The notes under the pieces were generated by a model. It was not told the origin of the DNA. It was given only the letters and a program-made list of their open reading frames with translations, and searched no databases. From Eggerthellaceae bacterium (GTDB lineage Bacteria > Actinomycetota > Coriobacteriia > Coriobacteriales > Eggerthellaceae), in assembly GCA_003452695.1 (NCBI GenBank), contig DMNP01000036.1, positions 596-12,593 on the forward strand: 11,998 bases of DNA, written 5' to 3'. Both the position numbers and the translations under genes were made by a program. Positions 1 through 7,083 of the stretch are shown in pieces. The first letter of the stretch is position 1. Every line of letters starts with the position of its first letter.

Positions 1-721
1 GCTGCAGCAGCACCGACGTCTTGCCCGACCCGGCTATGCCGTGCACGAGCAGCGCGGGAACGTCGTCGTGGCGGATGACCGTGTTCTGTTCCTTTTGAAT
101 GGTGGTCGTGATAGCGGTTAGCTGGGCCGTGCGCCGCTTGGAAAGCGATGCCAGCAACAGGGGGTCCTCGATGGCCACGGTGGTGTCGAAATAGGCGTGC
201 AGCTTGTCGCGCGACAGGTCGAACTGGCGCCGCAGCTGCAAATCCACCTGAATCGTGCGTCCGTTCGCCCGATAGCTGGTCGGGCCGTTCGCCTGGTTGT
301 AATACACCTCGGCAACGGGGCTGCGCCAGTCCACGATGAAATGCCGACGCTTCTCGTCGGTCATGCCGCCCGCGCCGATGTAGATGTCCTTGGGCGCTTC
401 GGCATTGGGAAACTGCAGGCGCACTTTGGCGAAATACGGGCTGCGCAACAGCAGTTGGGCGCGCCGCAGCTTCTCGGTGTTTATGTCTGCCGATATGTTG
501 TAGCCTTCGATGATGCGGTTCATGGCTTCCAGCTCGGCCAAGGTTTCCAGCTGGATATCGGCATCCTGGTTCAGCACCAGGTCGTCGAACATGTCGTCTT
601 TGTCTGCAAGCGCCTCGGCCAGGTCGGCATCCAGCTGCGCGCGCAGCTCTCGTTCGATGCGCTCGAGTTTGGCGTAGGTATCGCTTAAGTGGCGCTGCTC
701 CTCGTCGAAAACCGGATCCAT
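1..721 (-). CDS. helD: HelD-like RNA polymerase-associated UvrD/Rep-type helicase, N-terminal part (runs off left edge)
   Basis: 240 residues of the N-terminus are visible. Residues 1-80 are rich in charged and leucine residues and predicted helical, like the coiled-coil arm that HelD proteins insert into RNA polymerase channels. Residues 112-142 carry an IYIGAGG segment and FIVDWRSPVAEVYY, a HelD-type signature. A Q-motif-like IQKEQNTVIR lies at about 208-217, and the Walker A loop GIAGSGKTS at 228-236 sits at the cut edge. HelD proteins use ATP to release stalled RNA polymerase from nucleic acid; that role is family knowledge. The ATG at 721 is chosen because GGGAGGA lies about 4-5 bases upstream. 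The gene is divergent from the unit starting at 1220. The helicase core lies outside the window, so another superfamily I helicase with a similar N-terminus is possible but less likely. Confidence 0.85.
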   Translation of the reverse strand, partial: MDPVFDEEQRHLSDTYAKLERIERELRAQLDADLAEALADKDDMFDDLVLNQDADIQLETLAELEAMNRIIEGYNISADINTEKLRRAQLLLRSPYFAKVRLQFPNAEAPKDIYIGAGGMTDEKRRHFIVDWRSPVAEVYYNQANGPTSYRANGRTIQVDLQLRRQFDLSRDKLHAYFDTTVAIEDPLLLASLSKRRTAQLTAITTTIQKEQNTVIRHDDVPALLVHGIAGSGKTSVLLQ

Positions 722-767
722 GGATTCCTCCCGCATCGTGCCCGCCTTCCCGAAAAAACGTCGAACC

Positions 768-776
768 ATTCTAGCA
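768..776 (-). promoter_or_regulatory. Possible extended -10 promoter for the HelD-like gene
   Basis: The minus strand reads TGCTAGAAT, an extended -10 element (TGN followed by TAGAAT), 46 bases upstream of the ATG at 721. No good -35 hexamer is visible at 16-18 bases, which fits the extended -10 class. This is inference from motif and position only. Confidence 0.35.
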
Positions 777-840
777 GACCGCGATGAAACTCGAGGAATC
801 ACAGATGAGGGCTTCATGAAGCAACGCCCGCCCCTGCGTA

Positions 841-871
841 GCCTTTCGCCGCCGGGCCGGCGGCAAAAGGC
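841..871. other. GC-rich inverted repeat (hairpin) in the divergent gap
   Basis: GCCTTT and AAAGGC form the outer arms, followed after one mismatch by GCCGCC and GGCGGC around a 5-base loop. It is a stable hairpin on either strand. Neither side has a T-tract, so it is not an obvious intrinsic terminator. It lies between two divergent genes, where a terminator is not expected. Confidence 0.5.
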
Positions 872-892
872 TCTCTGTTCCATCATGAAACT

Positions 893-922
893 GGCGAGGC
901 CCGCTCGATTGCGGGCCTCGCC
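893..922. other. Perfect 12-bp inverted repeat with 6-base loop
   Basis: GGCGAGGCCCGC (893-904) is the exact reverse complement of GCGGGCCTCGCC (911-922), separated by TCGATT. No T-tract follows on either strand. It sits 21 bases after the hairpin at 841-871. It could be the end of an unseen transcript, a protein-binding site or a relic of a lost gene; the sequence does not decide. Confidence 0.6.
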
Positions 923-930
923 ATAAGGAG

Positions 931-960
931 GGGATGATGCGGTGTCTTGGCACCGCTACT
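931..960. repeat. REP-like palindromic repeat, degenerate copy
   Basis: The segment starts with GGGATGA and contains GCGGTGTC-TT-GGCACCGC (939-956), an 8-bp stem with one G-T wobble, then TACT. The same order (GGGATGA, GCGGTGCC, T, GGCACCGC, TATT) is found at 3416-3445. The core resembles GGTGYCTGGCACC palindromes that I associate with REP/RAYT-type repeats; that association is from memory. Confidence 0.5.
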
Positions 961-1219
961 GCTCGAAGCAGTCACACTCGGAAGGAGGGGAACCTCCCGT
1001 GTGCTGTACACAGTATAAAAAACAGCTTTGAAATCGATATGGCGTGGATTCGCTGTATTTGCGCAATGGCAGTGGACAAATTGTGAATCTGTAACCTTTC
1101 GGTAACCCCCATTGTTGAAAAGTGCTATATCGCCAGCAATCGACGCGCAAACCATAGGCGCAGGCGCATGCGCCGAGCATTGCGGTATGATGTGACGAAA
1201 CTGGGTGGAAGGATGGCAC
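961..1219. other. Intergenic leader upstream of the 1220 gene, no gene seen
   Basis: No supportable coding region. It holds two short inverted repeats: ACTGCT/AGCAGT (958-972, loop CGA) and GGAGG/CCTCC (984-997, loop GGAA). GTAACC is repeated directly with an 11-base period near 1090-1107. A possible -10 hexamer TATGAT lies near 1187 without a clear -35. The region is more A+T-rich than its neighbours, as expected for a promoter. Confidence 0.4.
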
Positions 1220-2263
1220 ATGCCCGATATTCAGATGCGCTTTCACAAAGACCTGCTCGTCTTGTCGGCCCCTATCGACGCGATGCTGGCACGGCAGGGA
1301 GTCGACGTCGCCCGCGACCGGCAGTACCTGAACCTGATGGAACCGGACATCGTGGCCGATGCCCTGAAGCTGGAACTGGTGGCGGGGGCGCAATGCCTGG
1401 TTGCGACGACCGAAGACATCACGCGCGCACGGCTGGCGCATGTGCGCATGGACGGCGACGCCTCGGCGCTTGCCGCCGCGGCAATCGAACTTGCAAACGA
1501 CCTGAAGCCGCAGCATCTGCTGGTGGAAATCGGCCCGTGCGGCCTTCCGCTGGACGCGGCTTCGAAAGCGTCGCTGAACGAGAACCGCGCCCAATACGCG
1601 GACGCCGCCCGCGCTTGCGCAGACGCAGAATTCGATGCGTTCTTCCTGAACGGCTTCACCAACCTGGCCGATTTGAAGTGCGCTTTGATGGGCGTTATGC
1701 AAATCAGCGGGAAGCCCGTATTCGCTTCGGTCACCATCGGCGAAGGGGGCGGAGCGCTTCCGGAGGAAACGATTGTGAAGCCACCCAGCGCAGCCGTTTC
1801 CCAAAACGACAACCTGGGCGGCGTGCTTCCGTTCGACGAGGGCTACGAGACGATTGCAACCCAGCAACCCGTGCCCGTGCCAGCCGCCCGGCGAATCGCG
1901 ATGGATGCCGCCCTCTGGCCCGAGGCGGTGGACGTTATGGCCGACATGGGGGCATCGGTCGTCGGCTTCGAGACTGCCGATCCCATCGATTGCGCAGTGC
2001 GCTATGCCCAGCAAGCGGCCGAGCGCACTGCCCTGCCGCTTCTGGCCCAGCTGCGGGTGAAGGAGCAGGTCGGAAACGACCGGCTGCGCGGGCTGACGCC
2101 CCTGGAAGACCTGCCCGACTACACGCCCGACACGATGGAGCCGGCCGCCGTGAAGCTGTACAGCTGCGGCGTGCAGTTCATGCGCGCCACGGGAGCGGCC
2201 ACGCCGGCATGCACCGGCGCCTTGGCAGCCACCATGCAGGGCCTGGACGTTCGCCGCGCATAG
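1220..2263 (+). CDS. Homocysteine S-methyltransferase-fold protein lacking the zinc-binding cysteines
   Basis: 347 residues, close to the length of a stand-alone homocysteine S-methyltransferase domain (MetH N-terminal module). The family pattern is recognisable: an N-terminal LVLSAPIDAMLARQGV (13-28) where MetH has LLDGAMGT, VEIGPCG (102-108) for the SIGP strand, KPVFASVTI (165-173), then VVGFET (247-252), and SCGVQFMRATGAATP (315-329) near the C-terminus. In active enzymes the last two positions are GxNC and GGCCGT, whose three cysteines bind zinc. Here they are GFET and ATGAAT, so methyl transfer to homocysteine is unlikely by the usual mechanism. ATG 1220 is preferred over the in-frame GTG at 1205 because GGAAGGA (1207-1213) lies 6 bases before it. 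It is the first gene of a probable three-gene unit. It may bind a small substrate or corrinoid partner; that is speculation. Confidence 0.7.
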   Translation: MPDIQMRFHKDLLVLSAPIDAMLARQGVDVARDRQYLNLMEPDIVADALKLELVAGAQCLVATTEDITRARLAHVRMDGDASALAAAAIELANDLKPQHLLVEIGPCGLPLDAASKASLNENRAQYADAARACADAEFDAFFLNGFTNLADLKCALMGVMQISGKPVFASVTIGEGGGALPEETIVKPPSAAVSQNDNLGGVLPFDEGYETIATQQPVPVPAARRIAMDAALWPEAVDVMADMGASVVGFETADPIDCAVRYAQQAAERTALPLLAQLRVKEQVGNDRLRGLTPLEDLPDYTPDTMEPAAVKLYSCGVQFMRATGAATPACTGALAATMQGLDVRRA

Positions 2264-2306
2264 CGCCGGGCACCCCGCAAACGCCGCACCGGAAAGGAGC
2301 ACGCCC

Positions 2307-2564
2307 ATGTCGGTACAGCCCAGCCCCGATTTCGGAGCCCTTCAGGCCATCGTGGACGACCTGTTCGAGGGAATGCCGCGCGACCACACCGTGCGGCGGC
2401 TAGATGTGGTGATAGCCGCGGAATCCGGCGACCTTCCCGCCGACCTGCTGGAAGTGGTGGCGCTGCTGCCGCCGGGCGACTATACGCGCGTGCGCCTGTG
2501 CGACCAGCTGAACTCGGCCATAGGGGGCCACGCGTGGGGCCAGGTGTACGGCACGGTGGAATAG
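2307..2564 (+). CDS. Unrecognised 85-residue protein, conserved-looking
   Basis: I do not recognise this protein. It starts at an ATG with GGAAAGGAG about 8 bases upstream, 43 bases after the methyltransferase-like gene and 18 bases before the MscS gene, all on the same strand, so it is probably co-transcribed. It has no signal peptide or membrane segment. An N-terminal acidic helix (about 8-25) is followed by a compact block with LPADLLEVVALLPPGDY (about 43-59) and a C-terminal IGGHAWGQVYGTVE. The glycine/aromatic-rich end and the dense hydrophobic pattern suggest a folded cytoplasmic domain rather than a random open frame. Codon use matches its neighbours. Confidence 0.65.
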   Translation: MSVQPSPDFGALQAIVDDLFEGMPRDHTVRRLDVVIAAESGDLPADLLEVVALLPPGDYTRVRLCDQLNSAIGGHAWGQVYGTVE

Positions 2565-2582
2565 GCGAGGACGGATTTTCGA

Positions 2583-3413
2583 ATGAACGAGGGATTGCCA
2601 GACTGGATGAACGACATCCTGACCAACGGCCTGTTCAGGTCGGTGATCATGGCCGTGCTCATTCTGGGCGCGACCGCCATCGTCTCGTATGCGGTGATAA
2701 AGATTATCAGGCGCATCATGCGCGTGGACGGGGCGCCGGTGCCCTCCAGCAGCATCATCATAAACATCGCGCGCATCATCATATGGACCATCGGCGTATC
2801 GATTACGCTTTCCAACTGCTTCAACGTGGACGTGAACGGCATCCTGGCCGCCCTGGGAGTTGGCGGCATCGCGTTGTCGCTGGGCCTGCAGGACACCATA
2901 AAGAACTTCATCGGCGGCTTGCAGGTAACGCTGATGCGCATAGTCCATCCGGGCGACCACATCATCGCGGGCAACGCCGATGGCATCGTGCAGGACGTGT
3001 CGTGGCGCCAGACGGTGGTGAAGGATTTCGACAACAACGTGCACATCATACCCAATGCGCTGATCAGCTCTACGGAAGTGCAGAAAATCGAACCCAGCTA
3101 TCTGGTTGCCACGCGCTTGTCCTTCATTAACGACGGACGCGACCTGGATGCGACGATCGCCGAGATGGAACGCCTGGCAAAAGAGGCCGTGGAACAAGTG
3201 GCGCCGCTGGAAAAGGACCCGTGGATCCTGCTCACCGAAATCGGCGAATACGGCACCTGGGCCAAGATGCGCTTCGTGCTGAAGGACGTGACCCATGCGC
3301 GCGAGGCCCGCGACGCCGCCCTGCGCGCCGTGGCGCCCTTCACCCGCAACGACCTTACCGACCTGAAGCAAAGCGAACAAGAAACGCCCCAAGAACCCGT
3401 TCGAACTGAATAG
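2583..3413 (+). CDS. mscS: MscS-family mechanosensitive ion channel
   Basis: 276 residues, the length of a minimal MscS subunit (E. coli MscS is 286). Three membrane segments are visible: about 17-42, 56-80 and the pore helix 84-113, whose VGGIALSLGLQDTIKNFIGG has the glycine/alanine packing and the kink before the beta domain typical of MscS TM3. The beta domain follows with HPGDHI, GIVQDVSWRQTVV and NNVHIIPNALISS (122-163), matching the GDxV...IPN signature. A C-terminal alpha/beta domain ends in a charged tail. Such channels form heptamers that open under membrane tension and release solutes in hypo-osmotic shock. The ribosome binding site is weak (GAGGA at 2567-2571). It is the last gene of the unit, ending 3 bases before the 3416 palindrome. 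Confidence 0.92.
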   Translation: MNEGLPDWMNDILTNGLFRSVIMAVLILGATAIVSYAVIKIIRRIMRVDGAPVPSSSIIINIARIIIWTIGVSITLSNCFNVDVNGILAALGVGGIALSLGLQDTIKNFIGGLQVTLMRIVHPGDHIIAGNADGIVQDVSWRQTVVKDFDNNVHIIPNALISSTEVQKIEPSYLVATRLSFINDGRDLDATIAEMERLAKEAVEQVAPLEKDPWILLTEIGEYGTWAKMRFVLKDVTHAREARDAALRAVAPFTRNDLTDLKQSEQETPQEPVRTE

Positions 3414-3415
3414 CT

Positions 3416-3452
3416 GGGATGAATAGCGGTGCCTGGCACCGCTATTCATCCC
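3416..3452. repeat. Perfect 18-bp palindrome, REP-like, possible shared terminator
   Basis: GGGATGAATAGCGGTGCC (3416-3433) is exactly complementary to GGCACCGCTATTCATCCC (3435-3452) around a single T. It fills the gap between convergent genes ending at 3413 (+) and 3463 (-). It lacks T-tracts but could end or stabilise both transcripts. It shares about 30 bases with the degenerate copy at 931-960, which supports a dispersed repeat rather than a one-off terminator. Confidence 0.75.
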
Positions 3453-3462
3453 CGGTGCGCGG

Positions 3463-6400
3463 CTAGTAGATAATGCAGCCGCAGCGGCCCGCTTCCTTCA
3501 CGCGGTACAAGGCAGTATCGGCATCCTTGAAGATGTCGCCGTCGGGGTTTTGGCGGTCGGCGAAGGCCACGCCCACGCTCAGCGATGTGGGCGGCAAGTC
3601 GTCATTGGGCTTTTGCAGCATGACGTTTGCCTGGTCTATCTTGTCCTTCACCTGGTCGCGCACCGAGCTGTCCACATCTGCCATGATGACCACGAATTCG
3701 TCGCCGCCCAGCCGAAACACCAAATCGGTGGACCGGAAGCTATAGCGCAGCACCTCGGCTACGCGCTTCAGCAGCAAATCGCCCACGTCGTGGCCATGCG
3801 TGTCGTTAATGGATTTGAACTTGTCCACGTCGATGAGCAGCAGGGCCGTGCGCGACATGTCCATGTCTTCGCGCATGATGTCGTAGGCCTTGCGGTTGAA
3901 CAATCCGGTCAGGGCGTCGTGGGTGGAACCATAGGTAAGCCGCGCATGAATGCGGCGATTCTCCTCGAATATCGTGTTGTACGTGTCGGACACGAAGCGC
4001 AGCTCGCGCGCGCCCATGGGCGGCACGGTCTGCTTTTCCTTCATAAGCGCCACCATGTGCATGAGCGGCCTGCGCACCCACAGCGCTATGAACAGCGCAG
4101 TGGCAAGCACCACCAGGAAGAACAGCCCGGTCAGGACCGTTTGAAGAACAATGAGCCCGTCCATATTCCCCATGGCGCGCTGCCGCTGTTCCTCGAAATC
4201 GGCGATCAGGCTTTCCGTGCTCTGGGTCGCATGCTCGGCAATGGATTTCTTGTATTCGGAATAGCCCGTTCCGAACACGAGCTCTTGCGCAAGGCTGCGC
4301 TTTTCCCCGGGGCTGAGCGCCTGCTCTTCAGGAGCCAGCTGCACGTCCCTGACGGCTGCGGGGATGTTCGACTCGTCGTAGTCGCCCGCGCTGACAACCA
4401 GCTTCATGGCGTGGTACTCGTAGCCCATAAGCTCGTTGGAAAGAGAAAGCGCTTCGGCCAGGTGGCGGTATGCGGGGCTGTCGACGCCTTGCAGCAGTTC
4501 CTCCAAGCTGCTTACCGCATTGTCGCGCTGTCGGGTGACCTCGGCCTCTTCGAAGAAATCTTCGAGATGCGCGATGTCGCCGGTCATGACGAAACTGCGC
4601 ACGCAATACGTAAGGCGGTCCGAGCCGACTTCCAGGTTCGTTGCCGCTTGCTGCGCCCTGATATAGCGCTCGTTTGCGCGTTCCATGTCCTGATAGCCCC
4701 GCATTACCAGGCCGTCGGACACGAACAGGGCGGCGGCGGTGACGAACGCGACCACCACGAACACCAAGCTTGCCGTGCGCAGGCGAACGTTGGGAAGACT
4801 GCCCCAGAAATCCAAGGGGGCATCGTCGGCGACCCGCTTCCCGCCATGCGCGCTGGCCTCGCCACGTGCGGAGCCAGCCTTGTCGTTGGCGCGCATGCGC
4901 GCGCGCCGTGCCTGCGCTATGCGCACGGCATCGCTCTCTTCCAGGAAATGCTCGAATTCCTCGGGCGGAACCGGTGCGGAGAAATAGTAGCCCTGCACCA
5001 CGTCGCAGCCCATTTCCTGCAACGAGGACAGCTGGTCTTCCGTTTCCACGCCTTCGGCGATTACGGGAACGCCCAGATGCTCGGCGATTTCCATGATCAC
5101 TTCCAGCAGGTGCGTGTCCTTTTCGCCGGCAAAGGCCGTGTGCACGAGGCCCATGTCCAGCTTCAGGGCATCGATGGGCAGGGTGGACAACATGTTCAGC
5201 GACGAATACCCCGTGCCGAAATCGTCCATTTCTATGCTGAAGCCGATGCCACGCAGGCGGTTGACCGTTTCCACGATCTGGTCGGGTTCTTCGGCATACG
5301 CCGATTCGGTAACCTCTAGGTGCAGGTCGCTTTCTTCGATCGAATTCTCTTCCAGCAACGACAGCAACGTGTGCACGATGTTGGGGTCGTACATGTCCAC
5401 GCGCGATACGTTCACCGATATGGGCATGCAATAGCCGAACTTTTCGTTCCACACGGCAATCTGGCGCGCCACTTCGCACCACACGTAGTTGTCGAGCGTT
5501 TGGATAAGCCCGTTTTCCTCGTACAGCGGAATGAACACGCCGGGGTTGACCAGGCCCAGCTCCGGATGCTGCCAGCGCACGAGCGCTTCGGCGCTTTCCA
5601 GGATGGGGGCCTCCGACTGAATGGCGAATTTCGGCTGGTAGTACACCTTGAACTGGCCCTCTTGGATTGCCGTGGAGAAATCCTCCACCAGCCGCTCGGC
5701 GTACAGCTCCGACTTGTGCAGCGAGTCGTCGTACACGCCGATGTTGCGCAGATAGCTGTTGCGCACCGTGTCGGCCGCCATCTTGGCGCGGTCGAAGCGC
5801 CGTTCGATGTCCAGCGATTTGTCCACGTTGGAATACACGCCCATGCGCAAGCGCACGCGATGATTCGATTTCTGCTCGTTTGCGAACTCGGCGGACGCGT
5901 TGTCCAAGATGGCTTTGTAGTCATCGCGGTGCGGGCAATAGATGAGGAACGTGTCGGCGCCGCGCCGGCAGACGATGCCTCCCGAGTCGTGCACCATCTC
6001 GCGCGTCTTCTCGCCCACGCGCCGCAGCACGTCATCGGCGTATTCGCGTCCGTACCGTTCGTTCAGTATGCTGAAATTGTTGATGTCCAGCACCAGGGCA
6101 TCCATGTCGATGCCCTTGTGATGCTGGTCGTACTGCGCGGCGTAGTTGTAGAAATACTCCTTGTTGTACAGGCCCGTCAGGGGGTCGCGTTCGGTGGATT
6201 GGATTATCTGGCGATCTTCCGATAGCTCGATGGTGCGACGTATGCGGGCAAGGATTACGCCGGCATCCGGATAGGGCTTTTGAATGAAATCGCTCGCGCC
6301 GATATCCAGGCATTCGATTTCCTGCGCCGAATCGGCCGAGGCGACGATGATCGGAATGTCCGCCGTTTCCGGATCGGCCTTTAGGCGCTCGAGAGCCTGA

Positions 6401-6624
6401 CGGCCCGACATGCGGGGCATGAGCAAATCCAACACGATCAGCGACAACATATCGCGGTTGCGCGCCACTTGCTCGAGCGCCTCTTGGCCGTCCTCGGCAA
6501 AGATAACCTCGTAATCGCCTTCCAGGATCGCGCCGAGCATTTCGCGGTTAACCGCCACGTCATCGACGACCAGCACCAGCCGCTTGCCGTTGGAAGAATT
6601 GAATCTGGCGCGGTTCTCGGACAT
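3463..6624 (-). CDS. Multidomain c-di-GMP protein: REC - degenerate GGDEF - EAL - TM - sensor - TM - GGDEF
   Basis: 1053 residues. REC domain 15-132 with D21/D22, phospho-acceptor D66 (VLDLLMP), S96 and K116. A first GGDEF domain (146-300) has GADTF at 222-226 in place of GGDEF and INNFSILN for the metal/substrate loop, so it is probably not a cyclase. The EAL domain (about 313-562) keeps EALVRW (346-351), N405, E437, DDFGTGYSS (467-475), K488, E524 and VQGYYFSAP, so phosphodiesterase activity is likely. A basic linker (571-597) leads to TM1 (616-638), an external helical sensor (about 639-822), TM2 (824-849), a HAMP-like stretch and a second GGDEF (895-1053) with RLGGDEF (971-977) and an intact I-site R964-D967. 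It could both make and degrade c-di-GMP at the membrane, gated by phosphorylation and an external signal. GAGGA lies upstream of the ATG at 6624. It looks like a fusion of a soluble REC-GGDEF-EAL protein with a membrane cyclase. Confidence 0.92.
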   Translation of the reverse strand: MSENRARFNSSNGKRLVLVVDDVAVNREMLGAILEGDYEVIFAEDGQEALEQVARNRDMLSLIVLDLLMPRMSGRQALERLKADPETADIPIIVASADSAQEIECLDIGASDFIQKPYPDAGVILARIRRTIELSEDRQIIQSTERDPLTGLYNKEYFYNYAAQYDQHHKGIDMDALVLDINNFSILNERYGREYADDVLRRVGEKTREMVHDSGGIVCRRGADTFLIYCPHRDDYKAILDNASAEFANEQKSNHRVRLRMGVYSNVDKSLDIERRFDRAKMAADTVRNSYLRNIGVYDDSLHKSELYAERLVEDFSTAIQEGQFKVYYQPKFAIQSEAPILESAEALVRWQHPELGLVNPGVFIPLYEENGLIQTLDNYVWCEVARQIAVWNEKFGYCMPISVNVSRVDMYDPNIVHTLLSLLEENSIEESDLHLEVTESAYAEEPDQIVETVNRLRGIGFSIEMDDFGTGYSSLNMLSTLPIDALKLDMGLVHTAFAGEKDTHLLEVIMEIAEHLGVPVIAEGVETEDQLSSLQEMGCDVVQGYYFSAPVPPEEFEHFLEESDAVRIAQARRARMRANDKAGSARGEASAHGGKRVADDAPLDFWGSLPNVRLRTASLVFVVVAFVTAAALFVSDGLVMRGYQDMERANERYIRAQQAATNLEVGSDRLTYCVRSFVMTGDIAHLEDFFEEAEVTRQRDNAVSSLEELLQGVDSPAYRHLAEALSLSNELMGYEYHAMKLVVSAGDYDESNIPAAVRDVQLAPEEQALSPGEKRSLAQELVFGTGYSEYKKSIAEHATQSTESLIADFEEQRQRAMGNMDGLIVLQTVLTGLFFLVVLATALFIALWVRRPLMHMVALMKEKQTVPPMGARELRFVSDTYNTIFEENRRIHARLTYGSTHDALTGLFNRKAYDIMREDMDMSRTALLLIDVDKFKSINDTHGHDVGDLLLKRVAEVLRYSFRSTDLVFRLGGDEFVVIMADVDSSVRDQVKDKIDQANVMLQKPNDDLPPTSLSVGVAFADRQNPDGDIFKDADTALYRVKEAGRCGCIIY

Positions 6625-7083
6625 GGCGTCCTCGCTTCGGCTCGGGGTTATTACTGTAGGATTTGCTAATAGTAACGGCAGAGAAACGGCGGCGGGCTTT
6701 CAATGGTGAAATTGCGAGAAAAACATTGTGCGTAACGTTATCGCACTTCGAAATCCGGCGCACGCCAAGCCGTGCAACCTTCGGCATGTCATCGCGAAAA
6801 TGCCCGGGGCGGGCCTCCTGGGCAAGCCGTGGGCAGCAGCGAAAAGCCCGGAAAGGAAGGGGGATGTAATGCCGAGAGGGCGACTGTCAGAGGGCCCCGC
6901 CCAAAACGTTCTCTCTGTTGGCTCCATGCCGCCGTTGACATCCCGCAGGTCAGTCGCGCGCACTGAATATAACGACCAGGCGGTTTTATTCACGTGCAGG
7001 CACGGTGTCTTATGCCCCATGTTTACAGTGGTTTAACATAGAGAAAACGTTTGATTGCACGGCGAGCAGATCCGGGAGGAAAC
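6625..7083. other. Divergent intergenic region, no gene seen
   Basis: 459 bases between the c-di-GMP gene (-) and the hydrolase (+). Open frames here have no family resemblance and no ribosome binding site. Candidate but weak promoter pieces are TACAGT on the minus strand near 6650, and TTGACA at about 6938 with TATAAC about 27 bases later on the plus strand, which is too far apart for one promoter. I see no recognisable riboswitch. A direct search for a c-di-GMP aptamer pattern by eye found none. Confidence 0.4.

Noticed and set aside
956..2308. Long minus-strand open frame of 450 codons opposite the methyltransferase-like gene
   Set aside because: It is the GC-rich antisense of a plus-strand gene with clear family motifs. 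Its own product is low-complexity, rich in His/Arg/Gly, and has no ribosome binding site.
1168..2403. Plus-strand open frame of 411 codons overlapping the same gene in another frame
   Set aside because: Arg/Pro-rich composition typical of a frame shadow in GC-rich DNA, with no recognisable motifs.
2400..3449. Minus-strand open frame of 349 codons opposite mscS
   Set aside because: Antisense shadow; the plus strand encodes a convincing MscS channel.
3550..6225. Long plus-strand open frames (589 and 301 codons) opposite the c-di-GMP gene
   Set aside because: Antisense of an intact REC-GGDEF-EAL-GGDEF protein. Their His/Val/Gln-rich products match no family.
6800..6970. GC-rich stretch considered as a cobalamin or c-di-GMP riboswitch
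   Set aside because: Pieces such as GCCGAGAGGGCGACTG recall B12 aptamers superficially, but no B12 box or GEMM core could be laid out.
6728..7036. Possible 102-codon plus-strand gene in the divergent gap before the hydrolase
   Set aside because: No ribosome binding site, no family features and atypical composition for a protein; more likely untranslated leader.
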